Of a DNA stretch of 64,000 nt, positions 24,339 through 38,090 are shown piece after piece. Position 1 is the stretch's first letter; the number at the start of each line of letters is the position of its first letter. The DNA is taken from the NCBI RefSeq assembly GCF_051401765.1, contig NW_027480600.1:62001-126000 (forward strand). Reading direction: 5' to 3'. Under the pieces are notes generated by a model. The model was given only the letters and a program-made list of their open reading frames with translations, was not told the origin of the DNA and did no database searches. This DNA comes from Calliopsis andreniformis (lineage: Eukaryota; Arthropoda; Insecta; Hymenoptera; Andrenidae). A program made the translations under genes and the position numbers.

Positions 24339-26182
24339 CCTCAATCCTCAATCCTCAATCCTCAAGCCTCAATCCTCAATCCTCAATCTTCAATCCTGAA
24401 TACTCAATCTTCAATCCTCAATACTCAATCTTCAATCCTCAACCCTCAATCCTCAATCCACAATCCTCAAACCTCAATCACCAACCTTCAATCCTCAATA
24501 CTCAATCTTCAATCCTCAATCCTCAATCCTGAATCGTCAATCCTCATTCTTCAATCCTCAATACCCAATCCTCAATCCTCAATCCTCAATACTCAATCCT
24601 CAATCTTCAACACTCAATCCTCAATCCTCAATCCTCAATCCTCAATCATCAATCCTCAATCTTCGATACTCAATCCTCAATCCTCAATCCTCAATCCTCA
24701 ATACTCAACCATCAATCGTCAATTCCCAATACTCAATAGAATATCCTGAATTCTCAGTATTCAATACTCAAACCTCAATCCTCAACCATCAGCCCTCATC
24801 CTCCACCCTCAATCCTCAATCCTCAAACCTCAATCTTCAATCATCAATACTCAATCTTCGATCCTCAATCCTCAACCCACAATCCTCAATCCTCAATCCT
24901 CAATCCTCAGCCCTCAATCCTCATTCCTCAGTCCTCAATCCTCAACCCTCAGTCCTCATACTCAATTCTCAATTCTCAATCCTCAATCCTCAATTTTCTA
25001 TCTTCAATACTCAATAATCAATCTCCAATTCTAGATCCTCAATCCCCAATACTCGATCGTTAATCCTCAATCTTCAATCCTCAATCCCCAGTCCTCAATC
25101 CTCAATCCTCAATACTCAACCATCAATCCTCAATTCTCAATACTCAATAGAATATACTGAATTCTCAGGATTCAATACTCAAACCTCAATATTCAATAAT
25201 CAAATCTCGATCCTCAAACATCAATTCTCAACACTCAATCCTCAACACTCGGACCGCTCCCATCAATCCTCCATCCTCAATCCTCTATCCTCATGCGTCA
25301 ATCCTCAATCCTCAATCCTCAAACCTCAATCCTCAGTCCTCAAACCTCAAATCCGAATCCTCAATCCTGCATGCTCAATCTTCATCCCTCAGTCCGCAAC
25401 AATCAATTGTCAATCCTCAATCCTCAATAGAATATCCTCAATTCACAGTTTTCAATACTCAATCCCCAATCTTCAATCTTCAAATCTCAATCCACAGACA
25501 TCAAAACTCATCACTCAACCCTCAACACTCAGTCCTCAATCTTCAATCCTCAATCCTCAATCCTCAATCATCAATCCTCAATCCTCAGTCATCAATCCTC
25601 AATCTTCAATACTCAATCCTCAATCCTCAATCCTCAATCCTAAATCATCAATCCTCAATCTTCAATACTCAATCCTCAATCCTCAATCCTCAATCCTCAA
25701 TACTCATCCATCAATCCTCAATTCCCAATACTCAATAGAATATCCTGGATCCTCAGTATTCAATACTCAAACCTCAATAATCAACCATCAGCCCTCATCC
25801 TCCATCCTCAATCCTCAATTCTCAAAACTCAATCTTCAATCCTCAATAGAATACCCTCAACTCACAGTTTTCAGTACTGAATCCCCAATCTTCAATCTTC
25901 AAATCTCAATCCACAGACATCAATTCTCATCACTCAACCCTCAACACTCAGGCCTCAATCTTCAATCCTCAATCCTCAATCTTCAACCTTCAATCCTCCA
26001 TACTCAATCTTCAATCCTCAATCCTCAATCATCAATCCTCAATCCTCAATCCTCAGTCATCAGTCCTCAACCTTCACAACTCAATCCTCAATCCTCAATC
26101 CTCAATCCTCAATCCTCAATCCTCATTCCTCAAACCTCAATCTTCAACCCTCAGTCCTCATCCCCAATTCTCAATTCTCAAT
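24339..26182. repeat. 1,844-bp tandem unit, block 2 copy b
   Basis: This is equivalent to 8749-10592 at offset 15590, with the copy-b marker ACTCATCCATC near 25703. Islands lie at 24735, 25146, 25426, 25734 and 25845. A private change gives CCTGGATCCTCAG near 25745, where the other copies have CCTGGATTCTCAG. Confidence 0.9.
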
Positions 26183-26948
26183 CCTCAATCCTCAATCCTC
26201 AATCTTCAATCCTCAATAATCAATCTCCTATCCTAGATCCTCAATCCCCAATACTCTATCCTTAATCCTCAATATTCAATCCTCTATCCCCAGTCCACAA
26301 TCTTCAATCCCCAAAGCTCGATATTCAATCCTCAATCCTCAGAACTCAATCGTCAATCATCAATCCACAATCTTCAATACTCAATCCTCAATCCTCAATC
26401 CTCAATCCTTAATACTCAACCATCAATCCTCAATTCTCAATACTCAATAGAATATACTGAATTCTCAGGATTCAATACTCAAACCTCAATCCTCAGCCCT
26501 CAGCCCTCGCCCTCCATCCTCAATCCTCAATCCTCAATCCTCAATCTTCAATCCTCAATAATCAACATCCAATCCTAGATCCTCAATCCCCAATCCTCAA
26601 TCCTTAATCCTCAATCTTCAATCCTCAATCCTCAATCCTCAATCCCCAATCCTCAATCCTCAATCCTCAATACTCTGTCTTCAATCCTCAATCCTCAATC
26701 CTCAATCCTCAGTCCTCACTCCTCAATCATCAATCCTCAATCTTCAATACTCAATCCTGAATCCTCAATCCTCAATCCTCAATACTCAATCCTCAAGCCT
26801 CATTCTTCAATCCTCAATACTCAATCTTCAATCCTCAATCCTCAATCCTCAATCCTCAATCCTCAATTCTCAATCCTCAATATTCAACACACAACCCTCA
26901 ACCATCATTCCTCAATACTCAACCATCAATCCTCAATTCTCAATACTC

Positions 26949-27330
26949 AATAGAATACCCTGAACTCTCATCGTTCAATACTCAATCCACAAAAATCAAT
27001 ATTCTAATCTCAACCCTCAAACATCAATCCTCAACACTCAATCCTCAACACTCAGTCCTCTCTCTTCAATCCTCCATCCTCAATCCTCAATCTTCAATCC
27101 TCAATACCCAATCTTCAATCCTCAATCGTCAGTCCTCAAACCTCAATTCTGAATCCTCAATTCTGAATCCTCAATCTTCAGCCATCAGTCCTCGACAATC
27201 AATTGTTAATCCTCAATCCTCAATAGAATATCCTCAATTCACAGTTTTCAATACTCGGTACTCAATCTGCAATCTTCAAATCTCTACCCACAGACATTAA
27301 TTCTCATCACTTAACCCTCAACACTCAGTC
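26949..27330 (+). other. IV-III cassette
   Basis: The islands start at 26949 and 27222, 273 bp apart. This is the copy of the 19450 cassette carried by the 7,499-bp tandem duplication. Confidence 0.85.
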
Positions 27331-29042
27331 CCCAAACCTCAATCTTCAATCCTCAATCCTCAATCCTCAGTACTCAATCCTCAATCTTCAATCCTCAATA
27401 ATCAATCTTCAATCCTCAATCCTCAAGCCTCAATCCTCAATCCTCAATCCTCGATCCTGAATCCTCAATCCTCAATACTCAATCTTCAATCCTCAATCCT
27501 CAATCCTCAATCCTCAATCCTCATTCTTCAATCCTCAATACCCAATCCTCAATCTTTAATCCACAATCCTCAATCCGCAATTCTCAATCCTCAATCCTCA
27601 GTCCTCAGTCCTCAAACCTCAATCCTAAACCCTCAGCCCTCATCCTCAATCCTCAATCCTTATACCTCAATCCTCAACCTTCAATCCTCAATACACAATT
27701 TTCAATCCTCAATCCTCAATCCTCAATCCTCAATCCTCAATCCTCAGTCCTCACTCCTTAATCATCAATCCTCAATCTTCAATACTCAGTCCTCAATCCT
27801 CAATCCTCAATCCTCAATACTCAATCTTCAATCCTCAATCCTCAATCCTCAATCCTCAATCCTCAATCCTCAGTCATCAATCCTCAATCCTCAATACTCA
27901 GTCGTCAATCCTCAGTCCTCAATTCTCAGTCCTCAATCCTCATTCCTCAAACCTCAATCCTCAACCCTCAGTCCTCAATCCTCAATCCTCAATCATCAAT
28001 CCTCAATCGCCAATCCTCAATCCCCAATCCTCAATCTTCAATCCTCAATCCTCAATCCTCAATCATCAATACTCAATGTTCAATTCTCAATATTCAACCT
28101 TCAATCCTCAATCCTCAATCCTCAGTCATCAATCCTCAATCTTCAATACTCAATCGTCAATCCGCAGTCCTCAATCCTCAATCCTAGATCCTGAATCCCC
28201 AACCTCAATCCTTAATCCTCAATCTTCAATCCTCAATCCTCAATCCTCAGTCATCAATCCTCGATCTACAATACTCAATCGTCAATCCGCAGTCCTCAGT
28301 CCTCAATCCTCAATCCTCAATCCTCAATCCTCAATCTTCAATCCTCAATAATCAACCTCCAATCCTAGATCCTCAATCCCCAATCCTCAATCCTTGATCC
28401 TCAATCTTCAATCCTCAGTCCACAGTCCTCGATCTTCAATCCTCAATGCTCAAACCTCAATCCTCAATCCTCAGTCATCAGTCCTCAATCCTCAATCCTC
28501 AACCGTCAGTCCTCGTCCTCAATCCTCAACACTCAATCCTCAATCCTCAACCTCCAATCATCAATACTCAATCTTCAATACTCAATCCTCAATCCTCAAT
28601 CCTAAAATCCTCAATCCCCAATATTCAACACACAACCCACAACCATCCATCCTCAATACTCAACGATCAATACTCAATTCTCAATACTCAATAGAATATC
28701 CTGAATTCTCAGTTATCAATACTCAATCCTCAATCTTCAATCTTCATGTCTCCATCCACAAACATCAATTCTCATCACTCAACCCTCAACACTCAGTCCT
28801 CAATCTTCAATCCTCGATCCTCAATCCTCAATCCTCAATCCTCAATAGTCAATCTCCAATCCTAGATCCTCAATCCCCGATCCTTAATCCTTAATCCTCA
28901 ATCTTCTATCCTCAATCGTCAACTCTCAATCCTCAATACTCAATCCTCAATCCCCGATCCTCAATCTTCAATCCTCAATCCTCAATCCTCAATCCTCAAT
29001 CCTCAATACTCAATCCTCAATCCCCGATCCTCAATTTTCAAT

Positions 29043-30886
29043 CCTCAATCCTCAATCCTCAATCCTCAAGCCTCAATCCTCAATCCTCAATCTTCAATCC
29101 TGAATACTCAATCTTCAATCCTCAATACTCAATCTTCAATCCTCAACCCTCAATCCTCAATCCACAATCCTCAAACCTCAATCACCAACCTTCAATCCTC
29201 AATACTCAATCTTCAATCCTCAATCCTCAATCCTGAATCGTCAATCCTCATTCTTCAATCCTCAATACCCAATCCTCAATCCTCAATCCTCAATACTCAA
29301 TCCTCAATCTTCAACACTCAATCCTCAATCCTCAATCCTCAATCCTCAATCATCAATCCTCAATCTTCGATACTCAATCCTCAATCCTCAATCCTCAATC
29401 CTCAATACTCAACCATCAATCGTCAATTCCCAATACTCAATAGAATATCCTGAATTCTCAGTATTCAATACTCAAACCTCAATCCTCAACCATCAGCCCT
29501 CATCCTCCACCCTCAATCCTCAATCCTCAAACCTCAATCTTCAATCATCAATACTCAATCTTCGATCCTCAATCCTCAACCCACAATCCTCAATCCTCAA
29601 TCCTCAATCCTCAGCCCTCAATCCTCATTCCTCAGTCCTCAATCCTCAACCCTCAGTCCTCATACTCAATTCTCAATTCTCAATCCTCAATCCTCAATTT
29701 TCTATCTTCAATACTCAATAATCAATCTCCAATTCTAGATCATCAATCCCCAATACTCGATCGTTAATCCTCAATCTTCAATCCTCAATCCCCAGTCCTC
29801 AATCCTCAATCCTCAATACTCAACCATCAATCCTCAATTCTCAATACTCAATAGAATATACTGAATTCTCAGGATTCAATACTCAAACCTCAATATTCAA
29901 TAATCAAATCTCGATCCTCAAACATCAATTCTCAACACTCAATCCTCAACACTCGGACCGCTCCCATCAATCCTCCATCCTCAATCCTCTATCCTCATGC
30001 GTCAATCCTCAATCCTCAATCCTCAAACCTCAATCCTCAGTCCTCAAACCTCAAATCCGAATCCTCAATCCTGCATGCTCAATCTTCATCCCTCAGTCCG
30101 CAACAATCAATTGTCAATCCTCAATCCTCAATAGAATATCCTCAATTCACAGTTTTCAATACTCAATCCCCAATCTTCAATCTTCAAATCTCAATCCACA
30201 GACATCAAAACTCATCACTCAACCCTCAACACTCAGTCCTCAATCTTCAATCCTCAATCCTCAATCCTCAATCATCAATCCTCAATCCTCAGTCATCAAT
30301 CCTCAATCTTCAATACTCAATCCTCAATCCTCAATCCTCAATCCTAAATCATCAATCCTCAATCTTCAATACTCAATCCTCAATCCTCAATCCTCAATCC
30401 TCAATACTCAACCATCAATCCTCAATTCCCAATACTCAATAGAATATCCTGGATTCTCAGTATTCAATACTCAAACCTCAATAATCAACCATCAGCCCTC
30501 ATCCTCCATCCTCAATCCTCAATCCTCAAAACTCAATCTTCAATCCTCAATAGAATACCCTCAACTCACAGTTTTCAGTACTGAATCCCCAATCTTCAAT
30601 CTTCAAATCTCAATCCACAGACATCAATTCTCATCACTCAACCCTCAACACTCAGGCCTCAATCTTCAATCCTCAATCCTCAATCTTCAACCTTCAATCC
30701 TCCATACTCAATCTTCAATCCTCAATCCTCAATCATCAATCCTCAATCCTCAATCCTCAGTCATCAGTCCTCAACCTTCACAACTCAATCCTCAATCCTC
30801 AATCCTCAATCCTCAATCCTCAATCCTCATTCCTCAAACCTCAATCTTCAACCCTCAGTCCTCATCCCCAATTCTCAATTCTCAAT
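29043..30886. repeat. 1,844-bp tandem unit, block 3 copy a
   Basis: This is equivalent to 6905-8748 (offset 22138) and 22495-24338 (offset 6548). Islands lie at 29439, 29850, 30130, 30438 and 30549. The copy-a markers TAGATCATCAATCC (near 29738) and ACTCAACCATC (near 30410) are present. Confidence 0.9.
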
Positions 30887-32730
30887 CCTCAATCCTCAAT
30901 CCTCAATCCTCAAGCCTCAATCCTCAATCCTCAATCTTCAATCCTGAATACTCAATCTTCAATCCTCAATACTCAATCTTCAATCCTCAACCCTCAATCC
31001 TCAATCCACAATCCTCAAACCTCAATCACCAACCTTCAATCCTCAATACTCAATCTTCAATCCTCAATCCTCAATCCTGAATCGTCAATCCTCATTCTTC
31101 AATCCTCAATACCCAATCCTCAATCCTCAATCCTCAATACTCAATCCTCAATCTTCAACACTCAATCCTCAATCCTCAATCCTCAATCCTCAATCATCAA
31201 TCCTCAATCTTCGATACTCAATCCTCAATCCTCAATCCTCAATCCTCAATACTCAACCATCAATCGTCAATTCCCAATACTCAATAGAATATCCTGAATT
31301 CTCAGTATTCAATACTCAAACCTCAATCCTCAACCATCAGCCCTCATCCTCCACCCTCAATCCTCAATCCTCAAACCTCAATCTTCAATCATCAATACTC
31401 AATCTTCGATCCTCAATCCTCAACCCACAATCCTCAATCCTCAATCCTCAATCCTCAGCCCTCAATCCTCATTCCTCAGTCCTCAATCCTCAACCCTCAG
31501 TCCTCATACTCAATTCTCAATTCTCAATCCTCAATCCTCAATTTTCTATCTTCAATACTCAATAATCAATCTCCAATTCTAGATCCTCAATCCCCAATAC
31601 TCGATCGTTAATCCTCAATCTTCAATCCTCAATCCCCAGTCCTCAATCCTCAATCCTCAATACTCAACCATCAATCCTCAATTCTCAATACTCAATAGAA
31701 TATACTGAATTCTCAGGATTCAATACTCAAACCTCAATATTCAATAATCAAATCTCGATCCTCAAACATCAATTCTCAACACTCAATCCTCAACACTCGG
31801 ACCGCTCCCATCAATCCTCCATCCTCAATCCTCTATCCTCATGCGTCAATCCTCAATCCTCAATCCTCAAACCTCAATCCTCAGTCCTCAAACCTCAAAT
31901 CCGAATCCTCAATCCTGCATGCTCAATCTTCATCCCTCAGTCCGCAACAATCAATTGTCAATCCTCAATCCTCAATAGAATATCCTCAATTCACAGTTTT
32001 CAATACTCAATCCCCAATCTTCAATCTTCAAATCTCAATCCACAGACATCAAAACTCATCACTCAACCCTCAACACGCAGTCCTCAATCTTCAATCCTCA
32101 ATCCTCAATCCTCAATCATCAATCCTCAATCCTCAGTCATCAATCCTCAATCTTCAATACTCAATCCTCAATCCTCAATCCTCAATCCTAAATCATCAAT
32201 CCTCAATCTTCAATACTCAATCCTCAATCCTCAATCCTCAATCCTCAATACTCATCCATCAATCCTCAATTCCCAATACTCAATAGAATATCCTGGATTC
32301 TCAGTATTCAATACTCAAACCTCAATAATCAACCATCAGCCCTCATCCTCCATCCTCAATCCTCAATCCTCAAAACTCAATCTTCAATCCTCAATAGAAT
32401 ACCCTCAACTCACAGTTTTCAGTACTGAATCCCCAATCTTCAATCTTCAAATCTCAATCCACAGACATCAATTCTCATCACTCAACCCTCAACACTCAGG
32501 CCTCAATCTTCAATCCTCAATCCTCAATCTTCAACCTTCAATCCTCCATACTCAATCTTCAATCCTCAATCCTCAATCATCAATCCTCAATCCTCAATCC
32601 TCAGTCATCAGTCCTCAACCTTCACAACTCAATCCTCAATCCTCAATCCTCAATCCTCAATCCTCAATCCTCATTCCTCAAACCTCAATCTTCAACCCTC
32701 AGTCCTCATCCCCAATTCTCAATTCTCAAT
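30887..32730. repeat. 1,844-bp tandem unit, block 3 copy b
   Basis: This is equivalent to 8749-10592 and 24339-26182. Islands lie at 31283, 31694, 31974, 32282 and 32393. It has the copy-b marker ACTCATCCATC near 32251. A private change gives CAACACGCAGTCC near 32071, where other copies have CAACACTCAGTCC. Confidence 0.9.
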
Positions 32731-33218
32731 CCTCAATCCTCAATCCTCAATCTTCAATCCTCAATAATCAATCTCCTATCCTAGATCCTCAATCCCCAAT
32801 ACTCTATCCTTAATCCTCAATATTCAATCCTCTATCCCCAGTCCACAATCTTCAATCCCCAAAGCTCGATATTCAATCCTCAATCCTCAGAACTCAATCG
32901 TCAATCATCAATCCACAATCTTCAATACTCAATCCTCAATCCTCAATCCTCAATCCTTAATACTCAACCATCAATCCTCAATTCTCAATACTCAATAGAA
33001 TATACTGAATTCTCAGGATTCAATACTCAAACCTCAATCCTCAGCCCTCAGCCCTCGCCCTCCATCCTCAATCTTCAATCCTCAATCCTCAATCTTCAAT
33101 CCTCAATAATCAACATCCAATCCTAGATCCTCAATCCCCAATCCTCAATCCTTAATCCTCAATCTTCAATCCTCAATCCTCAATCCTCAATCCCCAATCC
33201 TCAATCCTCAATCCTCAA

Positions 33219-34443
33219 TCGTCAGTCTTCAATCCTCAATACTCAATCTTCAAACCTCAATCCTCAATCCTCAATCCTCAATGCTCATTCTTCTATCCTC
33301 AATACCCAATCCTCAATCTTCAATCCTCAATCCTCAATCCTCAATTCTCAATCCTCAATCCTCAGTCCTCAGTCCTCAAACCTCAATCCTCAACCCTCAG
33401 CCCTCATCCTCAATCCTCAATCCTCAATCCTCAATCCTCAATCATCAATCCTCAATACTCAATCGTCAATCCTCAAACCTCAGTCCTCAGCCCTCAATTC
33501 TGAATCCTCAATCATGAATCCTCAATCTTCAGCTCTCAGTCATCAACAATCAGTTGTCAATCCTCAATCCTCAATGGAATATCCTCAATTCACTGTTTTC
33601 AATACTCAATACTCAATCTGCAACCTTCCAACCTCTATCCACAAACATCAATTCTCATCACTCAACCCTCAACACTCAGTCCTCAATGTTCAATCCTCAA
33701 TCCTCAATTCTCAATCTTCATTCCTCAATACTGAATCTTCAATCCTCAATACTCAATCTTCAATCCTCAATCCTCAATCCTCAATGCTCAATCCTCAATC
33801 CTCAATCATCAATCCTCAATCCTCAATCCTCAATCCTCAATCCTCAATACTCAATCTTCAATCTTCAATCCTCAATCCTCAATCCTCAATCCTCAATCCT
33901 CAATCCTCAGTCATCAATCCTCAATCTTCAATACTCAATCGTCAATCCGCAGTCCTCAATCCTCAATCCTAGATCCTGAATCCCCAACCTCAATCCTTAA
34001 TCCTCAATCTTCAATCCTCAATCCTCAATCCTCAGTCATCAACCCTCGATCTACAATACTCAATCGTCAATCCGCAGTCCTCAATCCTCAATCATCAATC
34101 CACAATCCTCAATCCTCAATCATCAACCTTCAATCCTGAATACACAACCTTCAATCCTCAATCCTCAATCCTCAACCGTCAATCCTCATTCTTCAATCCT
34201 CAATACCCAATCCTCAATCCTCAATCCTCAATCCTCAATCGCCAATCCTCAATCCCCAATCCTGAATCTTCAATCCTCAATCCTCAATCCTCAATCCTCA
34301 ATCATCAATACTCAATGTTCAATCCTCAATACTCAACCTTCAATCCTCAACCCTCAATCCTCAATCCACAATCCTCAATCCTCAATCATCAACCTTCAAT
34401 CCTCAATACTCAATCTTCAATCCTCAATACTCAATCCTCAATC
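33219..34443. repeat. Right-hand end of the large duplicated block, copy 2
   Basis: This matches 11081-12305 at offset 22138, with single-base differences such as CCACAATCC near 34367 against CCACTATCC near 12229. It contains the AATGGAATA island at 33573. Homology with block 1 ends at 34443. Confidence 0.84.
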
Positions 34444-34732
34444 CTCAATCCTCAATCTACAATCCTCAATACTCAATCTTCAATCCTCAATCCTCAATTC
34501 TCAATCGTCAATACTCAATCCTCGATCGCCAATCCTCAATCCCCAATCCTCAATCTTCAATCCTCAATCCTCAATCCTCAATCCTCAACATTCAATCCTC
34601 ATTACTCAATCTTCAATCCTCAATCCGCAATCATCAATCCTCAATCCCCAATCCTCAGTCATCAATCCTCAAACCTCAGTCCCCATCCACAATTCTCAAT
34701 CCTCAACCCTCAATCCTCAAACCACAATCCTC
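34444..34732. repeat. Short segment matching 14458-14746
   Basis: The offset is 19986, with the markers CAATCTACAATCC, CTCAACATTCAATCC and CAGTCCCCATCCAC. It links the end of the large block to the 34733 block. No island lies within it. Confidence 0.7.
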
Positions 34733-37305
34733 AACTGTCAGTCCTCGTCCTCAATCCTCAACCCTCAATCCTCAATCCTCAATCTTCAATCATCAATACT
34801 CAATCTTTAATCCTCAATCCTCAATACTCAATCCTCATTCCTCAAACCTCAATCCTCAACCCTCAGTCCTTATCCTCAATTCTCAATTCTCAATCCTCAA
34901 TCCTCAATCCTCAATCTTCAATCCTCAATAATCAATTTTCAATCCTAGATCCTCAATCCCCAATCCTCAATCCTTATCCTCAATCTTCAATCCTCAATAC
35001 TCAATCTTCAATCCTTAGTCCTCAGTCCTCAATCCTCATTTCTGAATTCTCAATCCTGAATCCTCAATCTTCAGCCCTCAGTCCTCAACAATCAGTTGTC
35101 AATTCTCAATCCTCAATAGAATATCACCAATTCACAGTTTTCAATGCTCAATGCTCAATCTGCAATCATCAAATATCTAACCACAAACATCAATTCTCAT
35201 CACACAACCCTCAACACTCAGTTCCCAATCCTCAATCTTCAATCCTCAATCCTCAATCCTCAATCTTCAATCATCAATACTCAATCATCAATCCTCAATT
35301 CTCAATCCTCAATCCTCAATTCTCAATCCTCAATATTCAACACACAACCCTCAGCCACCAATCCTCAATACTCAACCATCAATCCTCAATTCTCAATGCT
35401 CAATAGAATACCCTGAATTCTCATCGTTCAATACTGAATCCACAAAAATCAATAATCAAATCTCAACCTTTAAACATCAATTCTCAACGCTCAATCCTCA
35501 ACACTCAGCCCTCTCTCTTCAATCCTCCATCCTCAATCCTCAAACCTCAATCTTCAATCCTCAATACTCAATCTTCAATCCTCAATCCTCAGTCCTCAAA
35601 CCTCAATTCTGAATCCTCAACTCTGAATCCTCAATCTTCAGCCCTCAGTCGTCGACAATCAATTGTCAATCCTCAATCCTCTATAGTATATCCTCAATTC
35701 ACAGTTTTCAATACCCGATACACAATCGGCAATCTTCAAATCTCTATCCACAAACATTACTTCCTCGTTACACAACCCTCAACACTCAGTCCCCAATCCT
35801 CAAACTTCAATCCTCAATCCTCAATCCTCAATACTCAATACTCAACCTTCAATCCTCAATAATCAATCTTCAATCCTCAATCCTCAATCCTCAATCCTCA
35901 ATACTCAATCCTCAATCCTCAATCCTCAATCCTCAATACTCAATCTTCAAGCCTCAAATCTCAATCCTCAATCCTCAATCCTCAAACCTCAGTCATCAAT
36001 CCTCAATCTTCAACACTCAATCGTCAATCCTCGGTCCTCAATTCTCAATCCTCAATCCTCGTTCCTCAAACGTCAATCCTCAACCCTCAGTCCTCATCCT
36101 CAATTCTCGATTCTCAATCCTCAACCGGCAGTCCTCGTCCTCAATCCTCAATCCTCAACCTTCAATCATCAATACTCAATTTCAATCCTCAACTCTCAAT
36201 CGTGAATCCTCAATCCTCAAGCCTCAAGCCTCAATCCTCAATCCTCAATTTCAATCCTCGTTCCTCAAACCTCAATCCTCAACCCTCAGTCCTCATTATC
36301 AATTCTCAATCCTCAATCCTCAAACCTCAATCTTCAATCCTCAATACTCCATCCTCAATCCTCGATACTCAATCATCAATCCTCAGTTCTCAATACTCAA
36401 TAGAATATCCTGAATTCTCAGTATTCAATACTCAAACCTCAATCCTCAACCCTCAGCCCTCATCCACCATCCTCAATCCTCAATACTCAATCCTCAATCC
36501 TCAATCTTCAATCCTCAATAATCAACATCCAATCTAGATCCTCAAGAACCAATCCTCAATCCTTAATCCTCAATCTTCAATCCTCAATCCACAGTCCTCG
36601 ATCTTCAATCCTCAATGCTCAATCCTCAATCCTCAACCCTCAGTCATCAGTCCGCAATCCTCAATCCTCAAACCTCAATCCTAAACCGTCAGTCCTCATC
36701 CTCAGTCCTCACCCCTCAGTCCTCAATACACAATCTTCAATCATCAATACTCAATCTGCAATCCTCAATCCTCAATCCTCAATATTAAAATCCTCAATCC
36801 TCAATCCTCAATATTCAACACACGACCCTCAACCATCAATCCTCACTACTCAACCATCAATACTCAATTCTCAATACTCAATAGAATATCCTGAATTCTC
36901 AGATTTCAATACTCAATCCTCAATCTTCAATCTTCATGTCTTCCATCCACAAACTTCAATTCTCATCAATCAACCCTCAACACTCAGTCCTCAATCTTCA
37001 ATCCTCAGTCCTCAATACTCAGTCCTCAGTGCTCAGTCCTCAATCTTCAATACTCAATCTTCAATACTCAATCCTCAATCCTCAATCCTCAATCCTCAAT
37101 ACTCAATCTTCAATCCTCAATCTCAATCCTCAATCCTCAATCCTCAAACCTCAGTCATCAATCCTCAATCTTCAACACTCAATCGTCAATCCTCGGTCCT
37201 CAATTCTCAATCCTCAATCCTCGTTCCTCAAACCTCAATCCTCAACCCTCAGTCCTCATCCTCAATTCTCGATTCTCAATCCTCAACCGTCAGTCCTCGT
37301 CCTCA
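34733..37305. repeat. 2.6-kb duplicated block, copy 1
   Basis: This is paralogous to 44241-46184 (offsets 8858 to 8879, drifting through small indels) and to about 62030-64000. The 44-kb copy lacks the stretch equivalent to about 34925-35590, jumping from CTTCAATCCTCAAT to CCTCAGTCCTCAAACC. Islands lie at 35115, 35402, about 35682 (TATAGTATA variant), 36399 and 36880. Only here does the 35.7-kb island read CATTACTTCCTCG; the other two copies have one C fewer. Confidence 0.8.
35402..35800 (+). other. Variant IV-III cassette, 280-bp spacing
   Basis: Type IV starts at 35402 (CCTGAATTCTCATCG). The type III partner starts with TATAGTATA at 35682, 280 bp later, one heptamer more than usual. GTCGACAATCAATTGTC holds the perfect inverted repeat at 35654. 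The same variant pair is at 62833/63113. A lone TATAGTATA island is at 44540. Confidence 0.8.
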
Positions 37306-38090
37306 ATCCTCAATACTCAATCTTCAATCTTCAATCCTCAATCCTCAATCCTCAATCCTCAATCCTCAATCCTCAGTCATCAATCCTCAATCTTCAATAA
37401 TCAATCGTCAATCCGCAGTCCTCAATCCTCAATCCTAGACCCTCAATCCCGAACCTCAATCCTTAATCCTCAATCTTCAATCCTCAATCCTCAATACTCA
37501 ATCGTCAATCCTCAGTCCTCAATTCTCAATCCTCAATCCTCGTTCCTCAAACCTCAATCCTCAATCCTCAGTCCTCATCCTCAGTTCTAAATCCTCAATC
37601 CTCAAACCTCAATCCTCAATCCTCAATACTCAATCTTCAATCCTCAATACCCAATCCTCAATCCTCAATCCTCAATCCTCAATCCACAATACTCAATCTT
37701 CAATCCTCAATCCTCAATCCTCAATCCTCAATCCTCAATCCTCAGTCATCAATCCTCAATCCTCAATACTCAATCGTCAATCCTCAGTCCTCCATTCTCA
37801 ATCCTCAATCCTCGTTCCTCAAACCTCAATCCTCAACCCTCAGTCCTCATCCTCAGTTCTAAATCCTCAATCCTCAAACCTCAATCTTCAAGCCCCAATA
37901 CTCAATCCTCAATCCTCAATACTCAACCGTCAATTCTCAATTCTCAATACTCAATAGAAGATCCTGAATTCTCAGTATTCCATACTCAAACCTCAATCCA
38001 CAACCCTCAGCCCTCATCCTCCATCCTCAATCCTCAATCCTCAAACCTCAACCTTCAATCCTCAATACTCAATCTTCGATTCTCAGTTCT
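37306..38090. repeat. Mosaic segment with a local 272-bp tandem duplication
   Basis: A stretch ending TCAGTTCTAAATCC occurs at about 37581 and again at about 37853, both preceded by CGTCAATCCTCAGTCC and CTCGTTCCTCAAACC. This gives a local tandem repeat of about 272 bp covering roughly 37495-37890. A type I island at 37953 begins AATAGAAGATCC, a one-base variant seen only here. Confidence 0.65.
37495..37892. repeat. Local tandem duplication of about 272 bp
   Basis: Both halves run through CGTCAATCCTCAGTCC, CTCGTTCCTCAAACC and TCAGTTCTAAATCC, with the last marker at about 37581 and 37853. The second half has CCTCCATTC where the first has CCTCAATTC. Exact ends are blurred by plain heptamers. 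Confidence 0.6.

Larger units (their letters stand above)
17869..26670. repeat. Large duplicated block, copy 2
   Basis: The block starts in exact register with base 1 of the window (CAACCTTCAATCC). It holds a single 2,768-bp unit (18787-21554), the 490-bp segment missing from copy 1, and a 1,844-bp pair. Islands lie at 18395, 19450, 19723, 20764, 22142, 22891, 23302, 23582, 23890, 24001, 24735, 25146, 25426, 25734, 25845 and 26446. From 19172 to 26670 the block is itself tandemly repeated downstream. Confidence 0.86.
26671..33218. repeat. Second copy of a 7,499-bp tandem duplication, with a 951-bp internal deletion
   Basis: At 26671 the sequence jumps from the 11080-like context to TACTCTGTCTTC, matching 19172 at offset 7499, with the shared heptamer run CAATCCTCAA at the junction. 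It follows that offset to 27980. At 27981 the offset changes to 6548, so the equivalent of 20482-21432 (951 bp, including the island at 20764) is missing. From there it follows 21433-26670 to 33218, which then continues as 11081 does in block 1. Confidence 0.87.
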
